From positions 2,977,501-3,041,500 of the forward strand of contig NZ_CP050440.1 of NCBI RefSeq assembly GCF_011769525.1: 64,000 nt of DNA. The letters run 5' to 3'. The DNA comes from Tolypothrix sp. PCC 7910 (lineage in GTDB: Bacteria > Cyanobacteriota > Cyanobacteriia > Cyanobacteriales > Nostocaceae). Each line of letters begins with the position of its first letter. Position 1 is the stretch's first letter. Shown piece after piece: positions 19,224 to 28,115 of the stretch. The notes below the pieces were generated by a model. It was not told the origin of the DNA, did not search any database, and saw only the letters and a program-made list of their open reading frames with translations. A program made the position numbers and the translations under genes.

Positions 19224-19490
19224 ATGGAAATTCAACTAATTAATATAGGTTTTGGCAACATCGTATCTGCCAACCGCGTAGTCGCCATTGTTAGTCCAGA
19301 GTCTGCACCGATTAAGCGGATCATTACTGATGCCCGCGACAGAGGTCAACTGATTGACGCAACCTATGGCCGTAGGACGAGAGCTGTGATTATTACTGAT
19401 TCCAGCCATGTCATTTTGTCAGCGATTCAACCGGAAACTGTAGCGAATCGCTTCGTCATTTCCCGCGAACATCAAAATGTAGAAAATTAA
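19224..19490 (+). CDS. RemA-like (DUF370) regulatory protein
   Basis: 88 residues, matching the DUF370/RemA family throughout: [68 protein letters not shown] is the typical length and core. In Bacillus RemA is a DNA-binding oligomer that activates matrix and osmoprotection genes; its cyanobacterial role is not established. The following gene is guanylate kinase, the same neighbour order as in Bacillus, which supports the assignment and suggests co-transcription across the 168-base gap. Confidence 0.9.
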   Translation: MEIQLINIGFGNIVSANRVVAIVSPESAPIKRIITDARDRGQLIDATYGRRTRAVIITDSSHVILSAIQPETVANRFVISREHQNVEN

Positions 19491-19658
19491 ATTAGGGTGG
19501 GCTATTAGCCCTACCCTATTTGCACCACATCGGCAGTACTATGTGAATTAGACGATATTTTATGTGACCCCTGTTACTAATTTCTTAGTCGGAAGTTACA
19601 AGTTAACAAATACTAGACTAAGAAATCACGTCTATCGATTAATTCACAGGTTTAGCGG

Positions 19659-20258
19659 ATGATGCAAGTTCTACCCATCCAGAGTGCTGCTACTACTAAA
19701 GAATGCCCGCCTCATGGCCGGCTAATTGTTTTAACTGGTCCCAGTGGAGTTGGCAAAGGTACTTTAATGCGTGTACTTTTGCAACGTCATCCGGAACTCT
19801 ATTATTCTGTATCCATGACGACTCGTTCTCCTCGCCCTGGGGAAATCAACGGCAAAAATTATTATTTTGTGAGCCGTAGCAAGTTTGAACAATTAGTGGC
19901 CCAAGGCGAATTCTTGGAATGGGCAGAATTTGCTGGTAATTACTACGGAACACCCCGTGAAGTAGTGCTTAACCAGGTCAATTCAGGAAAGTTAGTGGTA
20001 CTAGAAATTGAGTTGGAAGGAGCAAGACAAATTCGTGCTTCTTTCCCTAGTGTCCATAGCATTTTTATATTGCCACCTTCCTTTGATGAACTGGAAAAGC
20101 GGATACGTGGTCGCGCTCAAGATTCTGAACAAGCGATCGCTCGTCGTCTGCGCCGCGCTCAAGAAGAAATTCAAGCAGCAGATGAATTTGATCTTCAAAT
20201 CGTTAATGACGATTTTGAAACCGCTTTAAATGCACTAGAAGCAGATTTATTCGGGTAA
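19659..20258 (+). CDS. gmk: Guanylate kinase
   Basis: Phosphorylates GMP to GDP with ATP; 199 residues, normal length. The P-loop GPSGVGKGT lies near residue 29, and the GMP-binding segment [23 protein letters not shown] follows. ATGATG at the start allows either methionine. It sits downstream of the remA-like gene and converges with psaL. Confidence 0.95.
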   Translation: MMQVLPIQSAATTKECPPHGRLIVLTGPSGVGKGTLMRVLLQRHPELYYSVSMTTRSPRPGEINGKNYYFVSRSKFEQLVAQGEFLEWAEFAGNYYGTPREVVLNQVNSGKLVVLEIELEGARQIRASFPSVHSIFILPPSFDELEKRIRGRAQDSEQAIARRLRRAQEEIQAADEFDLQIVNDDFETALNALEADLFG

Positions 20259-20305
20259 TTTGGCATTTTTATTCCCAGCTTGAGCGGTGTGAAATTTAAC
20301 CAAAA

Positions 20306-20347
20306 AAAGGACAGATAGAAACAGTCAAGCTGTTCTATCTGTCCTTT
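20306..20347. terminator. Bidirectional terminator between gmk and psaL
   Basis: AAAGGACAGATAGAA(A)CAG pairs with CTGTTCTATCTGTCCTTT around a TCAAG loop, an 18-bp stem with one bulge. On the reverse strand it is followed by an uninterrupted T-run, so it best fits termination of psaL transcription, while also lying about 50 bases after the gmk stop. Confidence 0.75.
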
Positions 20348-20378
20348 CGGGCTGAATTAAACTTAGGCAGCAATCTAT

Positions 20379-20412
20379 AGCAATCCTATTTCACAACTGA
20401 AATAGGATTGCT
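20379..20412. repeat. Palindromic repeat AGCAATCC family
   Basis: AGCAATCCTATTTCA and its exact complement TGAAATAGGATTGCT flank a CAAC loop: a perfect 15-bp hairpin. The AGCAATCC motif recurs as the ends of the element at 27087-27195, suggesting a dispersed palindromic repeat in this genome. The gene-free gap 20259-20567 holds only this and the terminator. Confidence 0.6.
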
Positions 20413-20567
20413 AGCTTGTTCATTCCATTTGGATGATGGCATAAACAGTTAGCAAAATACTTGGGGCATAGAGAACAGGGCATTGATATTTGTCTCATAA
20501 CCCATACCCTATGCCCCACGCTTGCTCTCATTCACCACAACAATTGGTGGGATGACAACAGATAAAT

Positions 20568-21083
20568 TTAACCTACTAGACCTTGAATGAGTGCCAAATT
20601 AATTGTTAAGAAGTAAGCAACTACTGCACCACCAATACCACCAATTAAGAAAGCACTGGCAAAGTTGTTCCAGCCTTCATTGCTAGTAAAAGCATCTGGA
20701 GGATTACCAGCGGTAACGCTAGCAAGTGCTTTGGGAGGATTGCTGTGGGAATACAAGGATAAACCAGCGGTGAGAATTACAACCAAGCCAACAGCTGCTA
20801 GTAAACCAGCTAAGTTAGCACTGGGAGTATTCCGCAGTGGGCCTAATTTAGCAAAGGGGCCAAATAACCAGTAACCATGAGCCATACCAACTTCTAGCCC
20901 ACGTCTAAAAGGAGTGAGGCCAGGGCGATATGCAGGTAAGTTACCAATGAACCACTTCACTAAGGGAGAAGAATTAACTGGTGTTTCTAGGTTGCCTATT
21001 TGTGGATCGCGTCCTGCGGGAAAAACAACCTCACGATTTCTAGGATCGCTGGGATTATTTTTGGATGCATCTACTGCTTGCAT
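20568..21083 (-). CDS. psaL: Photosystem I reaction centre subunit XI (PsaL)
   Basis: Membrane subunit needed for PSI trimer or tetramer assembly, 171 residues. The N-terminal hydrophilic part contains GDPQIGNLETPVNSS, followed by WFIGNLPAYRPGLTPFRRGLEVGMAHGYWLFGPF, highly characteristic of PsaL, and further hydrophobic helices (LAGLLAAVGLVVILTAGLSLY and ASAFLIGGIGGAVVAYFLTI). It follows psaF and psaJ in the same orientation, with a strong hairpin in the 268-base psaJ-psaL gap, so it may have its own promoter. The N-terminal extension before GDPQ is longer than in unicellular strains. Confidence 0.96.
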   Translation of the reverse strand: MQAVDASKNNPSDPRNREVVFPAGRDPQIGNLETPVNSSPLVKWFIGNLPAYRPGLTPFRRGLEVGMAHGYWLFGPFAKLGPLRNTPSANLAGLLAAVGLVVILTAGLSLYSHSNPPKALASVTAGNPPDAFTSNEGWNNFASAFLIGGIGGAVVAYFLTINLALIQGLVG

Positions 21084-21192
21084 ATTTTATGTTGCCTCTA
21101 AATTTAGAATTGTGGCAGTTTTATATTAATAATAATTGTATCTAACGGTGATTTTTGGCAGATAAGTTTAGAAAAATTAATTTAGTTAATTT

Positions 21193-21243
21193 CAATAAAT
21201 GAAACTCGCAACCTGTTGACAGCATTACGAGTTTCATTTATTG
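21193..21243. terminator. Hairpin in the psaJ-psaL gap
   Basis: CAATAAATGAAACTCG (21193-21208) and CGAGTTTCATTTATTG (21228-21243) form a perfect 16-bp stem with a 19-nt loop. Placed after psaJ on the reverse strand, it may end or protect the psaFJ transcript; there is no clean T-tract, so a partial terminator or mRNA stabiliser is as likely. Confidence 0.55.
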
Positions 21244-21350
21244 ATAACGCCTATTGTAGTTATATTTTCACCCAATTAGGTTGAAGTATATAACTACAGA
21301 ATATAAGACTGAAGACAACAAATTCAAATTTTGAAAATACCGTCTTCAAG

Positions 21351-21500
21351 TTATGGTAATGGGTGGAAAAGTAGGTCGGGAAAAAAGCGGTTAAATTCGA
21401 TTAAAATCCCGGCTGTAATTGTCAACCACAAGGTAGCTGCTACAGGTGCCGTGGAAATAAACTTAATCAGATAAGATGAGCTATCGCCTTTGTCTGCCAT
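21351..21500 (-). CDS. psaJ: Photosystem I subunit IX (PsaJ)
   Basis: A 49-residue gene read directly from the reverse strand: it begins [20 protein letters not shown], continues with one transmembrane helix ([16 protein letters not shown]) and ends [13 protein letters not shown], the universal PsaJ C-terminus. PsaJ binds PsaF at the PSI periphery. It starts 39 bases after the psaF stop and is surely co-transcribed with it. GGAG occurs upstream of the ATG. Confidence 0.95.
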   Translation of the reverse strand: MADKGDSSSYLIKFISTAPVAATLWLTITAGILIEFNRFFPDLLFHPLP

Positions 21501-21539
21501 GAATTTAGTCTCCTAAACAAGTTAATGAGTGGTGATGAA

Positions 21540-22034
21540 TTAGCGTGGGGAAATAGGGATTTCTGTATCCTTAGCGGTTAATTCACCAGAGAGTAATTCC
21601 TTGATAGCAGCTGCAGGCCAAGCAAAGCCTGTTGCCATAATTGGTAGCGCCAAACCAAGGTCGATTTGGATTTCTTTTTGTTCGGTGTTGGAGTCTTTTT
21701 TGATAGCTTGCAAATAAGCGCGACCTACCCAACCGATCCAACCAGCAATGTAAAGGAAGAGAATGCTGGGTATTAAAAAGTCACCTGCTTTATCGAGACG
21801 ACCATCAACAATCAAATGGGGGTAACCCTCAGGCCCGCACAATTCCTGAGCATAACGCTCAAAGCGTTTTTGCCCAGATTGGGGATCAGCGGTTGTATTA
21901 CGGGCATTTCTTGCTAGCTCTTGAAAAGCGGGAGTGTCTGCACATGGTTTCAGATCAGCCCCCAGCGCCTTCGCGGGTGGGGCAAAATTGAACCAAAGAC
22001 AAATCGCTAAAGCCAAAGCAAACAATCGTCGCAT
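21540..22034 (-). CDS. psaF: Photosystem I reaction centre subunit III (PsaF)
   Basis: Lumenal/transmembrane PSI subunit, 164 residues, near the plastocyanin/cytochrome c6 docking side. A cleavable signal peptide ([20 protein letters not shown]) precedes the mature [18 protein letters not shown]. The two cysteines (KPCAD and [11 protein letters not shown]) and the [12 protein letters not shown]-like segment [26 protein letters not shown] are family features. It is first in the psaF-psaJ order. GGAAACAACTCC upstream may be the ribosome-binding region. Confidence 0.96.
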   Translation of the reverse strand: MRRLFALALAICLWFNFAPPAKALGADLKPCADTPAFQELARNARNTTADPQSGQKRFERYAQELCGPEGYPHLIVDGRLDKAGDFLIPSILFLYIAGWIGWVGRAYLQAIKKDSNTEQKEIQIDLGLALPIMATGFAWPAAAIKELLSGELTAKDTEIPISPR

Positions 22035-22326
22035 GGAGTTGTTTCCTTTTATTACAAAACAAAAAGTTTTTTGTACAAAACGAAGCGGCTTGTACAGTGT
22101 TTATTTAGATAACTAGCAAGTCATCATACTCTTGCCGGGGAACCGAGTAAAGTTTAAGTAAATAAAAGTTAAAGCTTCTCAATTAAGTTTCTATCGAGTT
22201 CTGAGGTCAGCGTGCCAACTGCCGAGTAAAATTTCGTAATATTTGAGCATATTCAAGGCTGATAACTGAACGCCAAAACCCAGGACTCTAGACTCCCCAT
22301 TCAATACTCATAACTCTTGTGTAGCA

Positions 22327-23373
22327 ATGGCAACCGTTTTAGCAATAGAAACTAGCTGCGATGAAACTGCCGTAGCAATTGTTAACAATCGTCAAGTTTG
22401 TAGCAGCATCATAGCTTCTCAAATTCCCATCCATCAGCAGTATGGCGGAGTAGTACCAGAGGTAGCATCTCGCCAGCATCTAGAAACGATCAATTGGGCG
22501 ATCGCTCAAGCCTTAGAGCAAAGCCAGTTAAGCTGGGAGCAAATTGATGGCATAGCCGCCACCTGCGCCCCTGGGCTTGTCGGCGCGCTGTTGGTAGGGT
22601 TAACTGCTGCCAAAACTTTAGCAATCATCCAAAAAAAGCCGTTCTTGGGAGTTCACCATCTTGAAGGCCACATTTACGCAACTTACTTGAGCGAGCCAAC
22701 TTTAAATCCCCCCTTTCTTAGCTTACTCGTTTCGGGAGGACATACAAGCTTGATTTACGTCAAGGATTGTGGTATTTACGAAACCTTGGGAGAAACCCGA
22801 GATGATGCCGCAGGAGAAGCTTTTGACAAAATAGCGCGGTTGCTAAAGCTGGGTTATCCAGGAGGGCCAGTCATTGATAAATTGGCACAAATAGGCAATC
22901 CCCATGCCTTTGCTTTGCCAGAAGGTAAAGTTTCCCTCCCTGGCGGGGGGTATCATCGCTATGACGGCAGTTTTAGCGGCTTGAAGACAGCTGTACTGCG
23001 GTTAGTACAGCAGCTAGAGAAAAATAATGCTCCTATCCCCATACCAGATGTCGCAGCCAGCTTCCAAGAAACTGTAGCGCGATCGCTCACCAAAAGAGCG
23101 ATCGCCTGTGCCTTAGATTATGGGCTCAGTACAATTGCTGTGGGGGGAGGTGTAGCAGCTAACAGCGGATTGAGAAAGAACTTACAAGCTGCTGCTGCTG
23201 AACATAACTTGCGCGTCCTCTTCCCGCCCTTAAAATTTTGTACCGACAACGCTGCCATGATTGCCTGTGCCGCCGCCGAACATTTATCGCGAGGGCATAC
23301 CTCTCCCATGACGCTGGGCGTGGAATCACGGTTGTCTTTGGCTCAGGTGATGAAGCTGTATCAAAACGGTTAG
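22327..23373 (+). CDS. tsaD: tRNA N6-adenosine threonylcarbamoyltransferase TsaD
   Basis: Transfers threonylcarbamoyl from TC-AMP to A37 of ANN-decoding tRNAs (t6A); works with TsaB/TsaE. 348 residues, ASKHA fold: [13 protein letters not shown] at the start, metal-binding histidines H111 and H115 in [20 protein letters not shown] and [12 protein letters not shown]. The partner activity TsaC is encoded at 29.2 kb in this window. The gene has an isolated position between psaF (divergent) and an alpha/beta hydrolase (convergent). Confidence 0.95.
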   Translation: MATVLAIETSCDETAVAIVNNRQVCSSIIASQIPIHQQYGGVVPEVASRQHLETINWAIAQALEQSQLSWEQIDGIAATCAPGLVGALLVGLTAAKTLAIIQKKPFLGVHHLEGHIYATYLSEPTLNPPFLSLLVSGGHTSLIYVKDCGIYETLGETRDDAAGEAFDKIARLLKLGYPGGPVIDKLAQIGNPHAFALPEGKVSLPGGGYHRYDGSFSGLKTAVLRLVQQLEKNNAPIPIPDVAASFQETVARSLTKRAIACALDYGLSTIAVGGGVAANSGLRKNLQAAAAEHNLRVLFPPLKFCTDNAAMIACAAAEHLSRGHTSPMTLGVESRLSLAQVMKLYQNG

Positions 23374-23410
23374 AGGGCATGGGGCATTGGGCATTGGGCA
23401 TTGGGTATAA
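23374..23410. repeat. GGGCATT heptamer repeats
   Basis: Tandem GGGCATG/GGGCATT heptamers immediately after tsaD. The same family occurs at 20462-20520, 35360-35470, 36546-36700, 43373-43390 and 63970-64000, always between genes. Confidence 0.75.
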
Positions 23411-23453
23411 GTTATTACTCTCCTGCTTCGTCTGTTCCCCTGCTCCCTTATCT

Positions 23454-24362
23454 CTAGGCTTCAACTATCGACCTAATATTACTAGCCACCGCGTCTGGCT
23501 GCTCTAACATTGCCAGGTGTCCGCAATCAGGAATTTCAATGACATTGTCTCCAGAGTATTGGAATAGCCTATGAAAGCTAGCTAGATGGCGAACATACTT
23601 GGGTTCCATAACTTTGTCATTGGTTCCCGTTAAAAAATAAACTGGCTGCTTCAGTTGGGAGACTAATTGTGGTAAGCGGTTAACTTCTTCTTCTGTTGTG
23701 GAATCTAACAGCGATCCCAAAGCTGCTTCTGGATCGGCTACGACAAAATCAATAACTCGCTGACGTGCCCAATAACGTTCCAAAGGGCGCGCTACACTGG
23801 CTCTAGTAAACAGCAAATCAATCCAAGGTATTTGTGATAGCCAGCGAGGACGCATCTGTAAAAATCGCTGTCCAGCCAAACGAAACTGCTCAAAGGATTC
23901 CTTGAGATAAATACCACCACCAGCATTAATACAGACGACTCCCTGAATACAATCAGGTATCTGTGCTGCTGCCCAAAGAGCGATCGTACCGCCTAAAGAG
24001 TGTCCAATCAGCCAAGCACTGGTAATATTTAGCTGCTGCAATAGTACTGCTAAATCTTGAGCGTAGGCAGATGGAGTATATAGAGGATCGAAGCTTGAGC
24101 CAACTGGACTACTGGGACTTGGAAGTAGATTTACAGAAATTTGCTCTCGATTAAAATCCCTTTCTGGCTGGGACTGCGATTCGCCAAAACCCCTTAAATC
24201 GTAAGACAAGCACTGAAAATCTAATGACAGCCGCGAAACAACAGGCTGCCAGTATCCACGACTATTTAGCCAACCGTGGATAAAAACTAAAGTATGAGGG
24301 CAAGAGGTGGGAGCTGTTAATTCGTATGCGTGGGGAACGCCCAAGATTTCGATGGTTGCCAT
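23454..24362 (-). CDS. Alpha/beta hydrolase
   Basis: 302-residue alpha/beta hydrolase. The oxyanion-region HGW is at about residue 29, the nucleophile elbow GHSLGG gives S122, an acid candidate lies in TGTNDKVMEP, and the catalytic His is in PDCGHLAML near the C-terminus. No signal peptide or membrane helix. An insertion with PSPSSPVGSSFDPLYT precedes the nucleophile region. Substrate unknown; it could be an esterase or haloperoxidase-like enzyme. Converges with tsaD and is transcribed after the ACT protein gene. Confidence 0.88.
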   Translation of the reverse strand: MATIEILGVPHAYELTAPTSCPHTLVFIHGWLNSRGYWQPVVSRLSLDFQCLSYDLRGFGESQSQPERDFNREQISVNLLPSPSSPVGSSFDPLYTPSAYAQDLAVLLQQLNITSAWLIGHSLGGTIALWAAAQIPDCIQGVVCINAGGGIYLKESFEQFRLAGQRFLQMRPRWLSQIPWIDLLFTRASVARPLERYWARQRVIDFVVADPEAALGSLLDSTTEEEVNRLPQLVSQLKQPVYFLTGTNDKVMEPKYVRHLASFHRLFQYSGDNVIEIPDCGHLAMLEQPDAVASNIRSIVEA

Positions 24363-24474
24363 ACTTAATATCGTACCTTCAAGGGTGGGTACGACTAAAT
24401 ACGGAATACAGCAGGATGAAGGCTAAACGCCCAAGGGAGAAAAATTTTCTGCCGCTTAATTAATAATTCTTAAT

Positions 24475-25194
24475 TTATTTACCTAATAATCGGTGCCGGA
24501 CTCCTTCGGCAATTTTGTGACCTAAATATTCTGGGATGAGACTTTCATTAGGGCCTAGCAAATACAGAATCAGTCTTGTACGCCCACGCCAAACTAGTAA
24601 GTTGGCGTTGACTACTAACAGGTCTTCCTGCCAGATGGCGTACATGACTTTGTAGAATAATCCCGGTTGATTATCAGCCTCAATAACTAGGGCAGGGAGA
24701 TGAAACACTGGATCGACATAAAATTCAGTTTGTACTAAATCTAAGCCGTTATCGAGGTTGAATTCTACAGCCAGCATTTCTTCTACCTCAAACCGTCCCC
24801 CTAATGCCTCACGAATTGCTCGACAGACATTATCAGCGGTTTTCTCGGTTAAAGCTTTGCTACCGCGAGACACCAGCAGTTTGATAAAAACTAGCATCGG
24901 CGCTCGAATTTGACCGTATAAGCTTAAACCGTGAATTGTTAGCCCATAAGCCGCCAGTACGCCAAAAATATCACTGAGGAGAAAAGACTGGTTACGGTAG
25001 GCAAAATGCAGAGCACTTTTACTACCTTCCGGTTTTAGCTCGATTACGGCGCGTCTGGTTTTATAGAGACGGTAGGCTAATCGTAAATTTTGCAGTTGAA
25101 TTTCACTACTAACAAACTGTTCATAAAACTGGGGAAACGCTCGGTTAAAGCGCTTTAGAAGTTCAAGTGTGGAAGATTTTAAACCAGAAGCCAT
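24475..25194 (-). CDS. ACT-domain protein (GlnD-like ACT repeats)
   Basis: 239-residue protein from ATG 25194; the frame extends upstream to a TTG at 25227. Two ACT-like regions can be seen: one at about residues 75-125 (FLLSDIFGVLAAYGLTIHGLSLYGQ) and a clearer one at about 170-225 (VIEADNQPGLFYKVMYAIWQEDLLVVNANLLVWRGRTRLILYLL). The second resembles the ACT domains of GlnD. There is no nucleotidyltransferase or HD domain, so it is not GlnD itself; it may be a small-molecule-sensing partner. A conserved cyanobacterial protein of unknown role. Confidence 0.75.
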   Translation of the reverse strand: MASGLKSSTLELLKRFNRAFPQFYEQFVSSEIQLQNLRLAYRLYKTRRAVIELKPEGSKSALHFAYRNQSFLLSDIFGVLAAYGLTIHGLSLYGQIRAPMLVFIKLLVSRGSKALTEKTADNVCRAIREALGGRFEVEEMLAVEFNLDNGLDLVQTEFYVDPVFHLPALVIEADNQPGLFYKVMYAIWQEDLLVVNANLLVWRGRTRLILYLLGPNESLIPEYLGHKIAEGVRHRLLGK

Positions 25195-25227
25195 CTTTGG
25201 TGTAAGACTCGCAAGATAAGTCAACAA

Positions 25228-25683
25228 GAGACTAAGGACTAGGAACTGGGAGCTAGGAAATTAGAGATGAACAATGGGCACTAAGGACTGAGTAACTCCA
25301 CGAGTAAATGCGCTGGATAGAATTCAGTACGCCTCAAGTGTTGCAGTATACGGTTAGCTATAATTTTTCTCCATATATATAAAGATAGGCGCTGGCGACT
25401 AATTATTTCTCCATTTCTCATACTCAGTCATTAATCCTTATATAAAATTCACTCTATTTATCTTTCCCTTTTGGTGAATTTCTCCTAGCTTTGCAACAAA
25501 ATGCTAAAGTTGAAAATGATTGGTGCGAAACACGCCCTAGCAGAGTGTTGCCATTGAGCATCCGCAAAACACCAAAACAACCTTGAGTGTGAGGGATACT
25601 AGATGGTACTGGCTTTGTGAAACGTGAATCACCACTTTTTAGAGTGGTAACCAATTCAGTTATACTACCCGAACCGCGTTGGC
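25228..25683. other. Gap between ACT gene and GNAT gene
   Basis: About 455 bases with the divergent promoters. A TATACT hexamer at about 25660 is a plausible -10 for the acetyltransferase gene. No ORF of merit. Confidence 0.55.
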
Positions 25684-26211
25684 ATGGGTTTTTGGAAAAC
25701 TTGGTTTAGTACTTCTGAATCTACTGCGGCAACCAGAACAGGTTCCTTTGAAGAGATGAGTGCGGATGTTATGGGCAACTCTAGCCCCAATAGCGATCGC
25801 ATCGTCTTTAGCACAGAGCGAGAGATTGACTTGTATGAACTCGAAGAACTCTGTGATGCTGTTGGTTGGTCGCGTCGTCCGTTGCGAAAAGTTAAAAAAG
25901 CTATTGAGCATAGTTTTCTCGTGGCCACAATGTGGCAGGTACGAGGAAACCAAAGGCGGCTCATTGGTTTCGCTCGCGCTACTTCCGATCATGCTTTTAA
26001 TGCCACAATCTGGGATGTGGTAGTTCATCCGGACTTTCAAGGTAAAGGACTGGGTAAAGCATTGATGAAATATGTCCTCAAAAAACTGAGAAGCGAAGAG
26101 ATTAGTAATGTGACTCTCTTTGCTGACCCCCATGTAGTCGATTTTTACCGGACTATGGGTTTTATGGCTGACCCAGAAGGCATAAAAGGTATGTTCTGGT
26201 ATCCTCACTAA
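25684..26211 (+). CDS. GNAT acetyltransferase, Ycf52-like
   Basis: 175-residue N-acetyltransferase. After a Ser/Thr-rich N-terminus of about 40 residues comes the GNAT core: [41 protein letters not shown], where QGKGLG is the acetyl-CoA pyrophosphate loop, and the terminal DFYRTMGF. The sequence belongs with red-algal plastid Ycf52 and plant plastid GNATs (NSI/SNAT), which acetylate proteins and amines such as serotonin. The substrate here is unknown. A paralogue is encoded at 31.0-31.5 kb. Confidence 0.87.
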   Translation: MGFWKTWFSTSESTAATRTGSFEEMSADVMGNSSPNSDRIVFSTEREIDLYELEELCDAVGWSRRPLRKVKKAIEHSFLVATMWQVRGNQRRLIGFARATSDHAFNATIWDVVVHPDFQGKGLGKALMKYVLKKLRSEEISNVTLFADPHVVDFYRTMGFMADPEGIKGMFWYPH

Positions 26212-26533
26212 ATCTTTTAGAGAAATAACCGACTTGCCAGTTTCATATAGTTAATATAGGCAAATCTCCTAAAAATTAGTTTTAAAAGGTTTATTTGAGA
26301 TGCCAGCAAGTACCTTGATTGGCACTAATTATATATATGGGTACTAAAAGCTGATAAAATCTAGACTATTGGCAGATGCATAAAAAAATTTGGACAATAT
26401 CTGCTTAGTGTGATACAATCAGCATAGTGCTTTGAACGACTAAACGAATTGACTAGTAAGTCATTAGTAGTTGTTCAATAGTTAAGCTGTTTATTTAGAG
26501 TGCGATCGCACGCCTGAAAAATGGGTTTTTTAA
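26212..26533. other. Gap between GNAT gene and tRNA-Pro
   Basis: About 320 AT-rich bases with no ORF; presumably contains the tRNA promoter. Confidence 0.55.
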
Positions 26534-26607
26534 CGGGATGTAGCGCAGCTTGGTAGCGCGCCTGCTTTGGGAGCAGGATGCCGCAGGTTCAAATCCTGTC
26601 ATCCCGA
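26534..26607 (+). tRNA. tRNA-Pro (UGG)
   Basis: The 74-nt cloverleaf reads clearly: acceptor CGGGATG with CATCCCG plus discriminator A, D-arm GCGC-AGCTTGGTA-GCGC, anticodon stem CCTGC/GCAGG with loop TTTGGGA giving anticodon UGG, and T-arm CAGG-TTCAAAT-CCTG. CCA is not encoded. Found as a single tRNA gene. Confidence 0.95.
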
Positions 26608-26624
26608 TTTAATCTGAGATTTAA

Positions 26625-26662
26625 AAAACCGTAGTTCTATAAGATAGAGCTGCGGTTTTTTA
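26625..26662 (+). terminator. Terminator after tRNA-Pro(UGG)
   Basis: AAAAAACCGTAG and CTGCGGTTTTTT are nearly complementary around a short AT loop and end in a T-run about 20 bases past the tRNA: a rho-independent terminator. Confidence 0.7.
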
Positions 26663-27086
26663 GTTATTCAATAAAAAAATCAATAGTTAATAGGGGGTTT
26701 GTTTTTGTCCAATAAATGTGCCACTAAATTAGATATTTTTTCGGAGAAGCGTAATTTATCTTTCCTGCCCTTAGGCTATTGTGCAAGCGATTGTATACAA
26801 ATTGTAAGTTTAGGAGCTAATTATCTAGAGCCTGAATATTATACATATTTAGCTAAATTCTAGTAGATTTTAAATTAAAGGCAATTGGAACGATTCACTA
26901 TATAATGTCGTCATTTATAGCAGGGTAAAGAAAATCAAATGACATTTAGCGCTGAAATAATTTGAGCAATTTATCCACTCTGGATCGCACCATATAATAA
27001 GCATCTAGGGCATTTTCTGCCTAAGATCAAAAATAGCCTGGTTAACATTGAGTAAGCAGCATTTAAGCATCATCAATAGGTGAAGG

Positions 27087-27195
27087 CTATCCTGTAGCAA
27101 TCCTAAATTATTGGAGAATATTACTTTTTGTGGGTTGTCTATTTACATTCAATAGATAGCGGCAATTTTTCACATTTTTAAGGGATTGCTATATA
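27087..27195. repeat. Possible miniature inverted-repeat element
   Basis: The ends (TGTAGCAATCCT on the left; GGGATTGCTATA on the right) are inverted copies differing at two positions, bracketing about 85 bases that include CTATT...AATAG. The same AGCAATCC core forms the palindrome at 20379-20412. No coding capacity. Confidence 0.35.
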
Positions 27196-27269
27196 ACTAA
27201 AACAAGTTGGTACCGTGCAAATCCAACTGTTTGTTTGAAAGAATTAAATTGTTGACACGAGGAGTAGTC

Positions 27270-28106
27270 ATGAAATCATTGGTTCGCTGGGGCGCAACAT
27301 TGGGTCTAGTTGGTAGTACTCTCCTGGGAACAGTCTTTACAGGTAATATGCCAGTGCTGGCATTGTCAGAACAGCAAATAAAAGAGAAGTTAGATTCTGT
27401 ACCTGTATATTTAGTCACTAATGAAAAAGGTTTACCCCTGAGCCGTCCCTTACCAGAAAACCAAAACGGCCAAAAAGCTGGTGGTTCAGTGACAGGAGTT
27501 TATTTGAGCCGACAAGAAGCCCAAAAATTTATCAACGATTTGCGAAATACAAAAGAAAAAGACCCGAAAATTCAAGAGATGCTCAAAAGTCTCCAGGTGA
27601 CAGCAGTACCTCTGGGGGTAATTTATCAGCAATTACAACAAAGCAAAAATCAACCCAATCGTCTTTTATTTGCCTTTAAACCTGTAGATCAAGAAATTCA
27701 AGGGGCAATGGACTTGCTACGTCAAAGTGGGCAAAAGGTAGATCAGTTTAAGAGTGTGCCTATTTTCGCGGTGAGATTTGCACCAGATCAAGGATATGTA
27801 CCCATTAAACTGAGCGCTGACAATCAGCAATTAATTCCTTTGTTTTTGAGTAAACAAGACGCACAGGGTTTGTTAAGCCAAGTGAAGCCGAAATATCCCA
27901 AAGCTGATATTCAGGTAATCGATGTAGATGGAGTTATTAAAACATTGCAGGATAAGAACGATCCTTGGCTCAATCAAGTTGTTTTAGTACCATCCGCAGA
28001 ATCCAGAGAATATATCAAGACCCTGCCTAGGGATAATAATGCTAATGCACCAAAGGCCCCTGCGGCTCCCGCTCGGAATAATACACAGGCTCCCAAGCCT
28101 CGATAA
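27270..28106 (+). CDS. tic22: Tic22-like periplasmic protein
   Basis: 278 residues from ATG 27270, preceded by GAGGAG; earlier in-frame starts lack it. A signal peptide (WGATLGLVGSTLLGTVFTGNMPVLA) precedes two repeats of the Tic22 fold, each beginning with a KLDSVPVYLVTNEKGLPL or FKSVPIFAVRFAPDQGYVPI strand and carrying VYLSRQEAQKFI / LFLSKQDAQGLL. The last 25 residues are Ala/Pro/Asn-rich. The Anabaena orthologue (alr0114) is an essential periplasmic factor in outer-membrane biogenesis and is related to the chloroplast import protein Tic22. The next gene, prmC, starts nine bases after its stop, suggesting an operon. Confidence 0.9.
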   Translation: MKSLVRWGATLGLVGSTLLGTVFTGNMPVLALSEQQIKEKLDSVPVYLVTNEKGLPLSRPLPENQNGQKAGGSVTGVYLSRQEAQKFINDLRNTKEKDPKIQEMLKSLQVTAVPLGVIYQQLQQSKNQPNRLLFAFKPVDQEIQGAMDLLRQSGQKVDQFKSVPIFAVRFAPDQGYVPIKLSADNQQLIPLFLSKQDAQGLLSQVKPKYPKADIQVIDVDGVIKTLQDKNDPWLNQVVLVPSAESREYIKTLPRDNNANAPKAPAAPARNNTQAPKPR

Positions 28107-28115
28107 CCTGAAAGC

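Larger units (their letters stand above)
26608..27269. other. Gap between tRNA-Pro and tic22
   Basis: About 660 bases without an ORF; an AT-rich region with an A/T hairpin just after the tRNA (AAAAAACCGTAG...CTGCGGTTTTTT, near 26625-26660, a likely terminator) and a possible miniature element at 27087-27195. Confidence 0.6.

Noticed and set aside
22059-22074. ACAAAAA/TTTTTGT palindrome upstream of psaF as a light-response (HLR1) element
   Set aside because: Does not fit the TTACA direct-repeat pattern of HLR1; probably an AT-rich coincidence.
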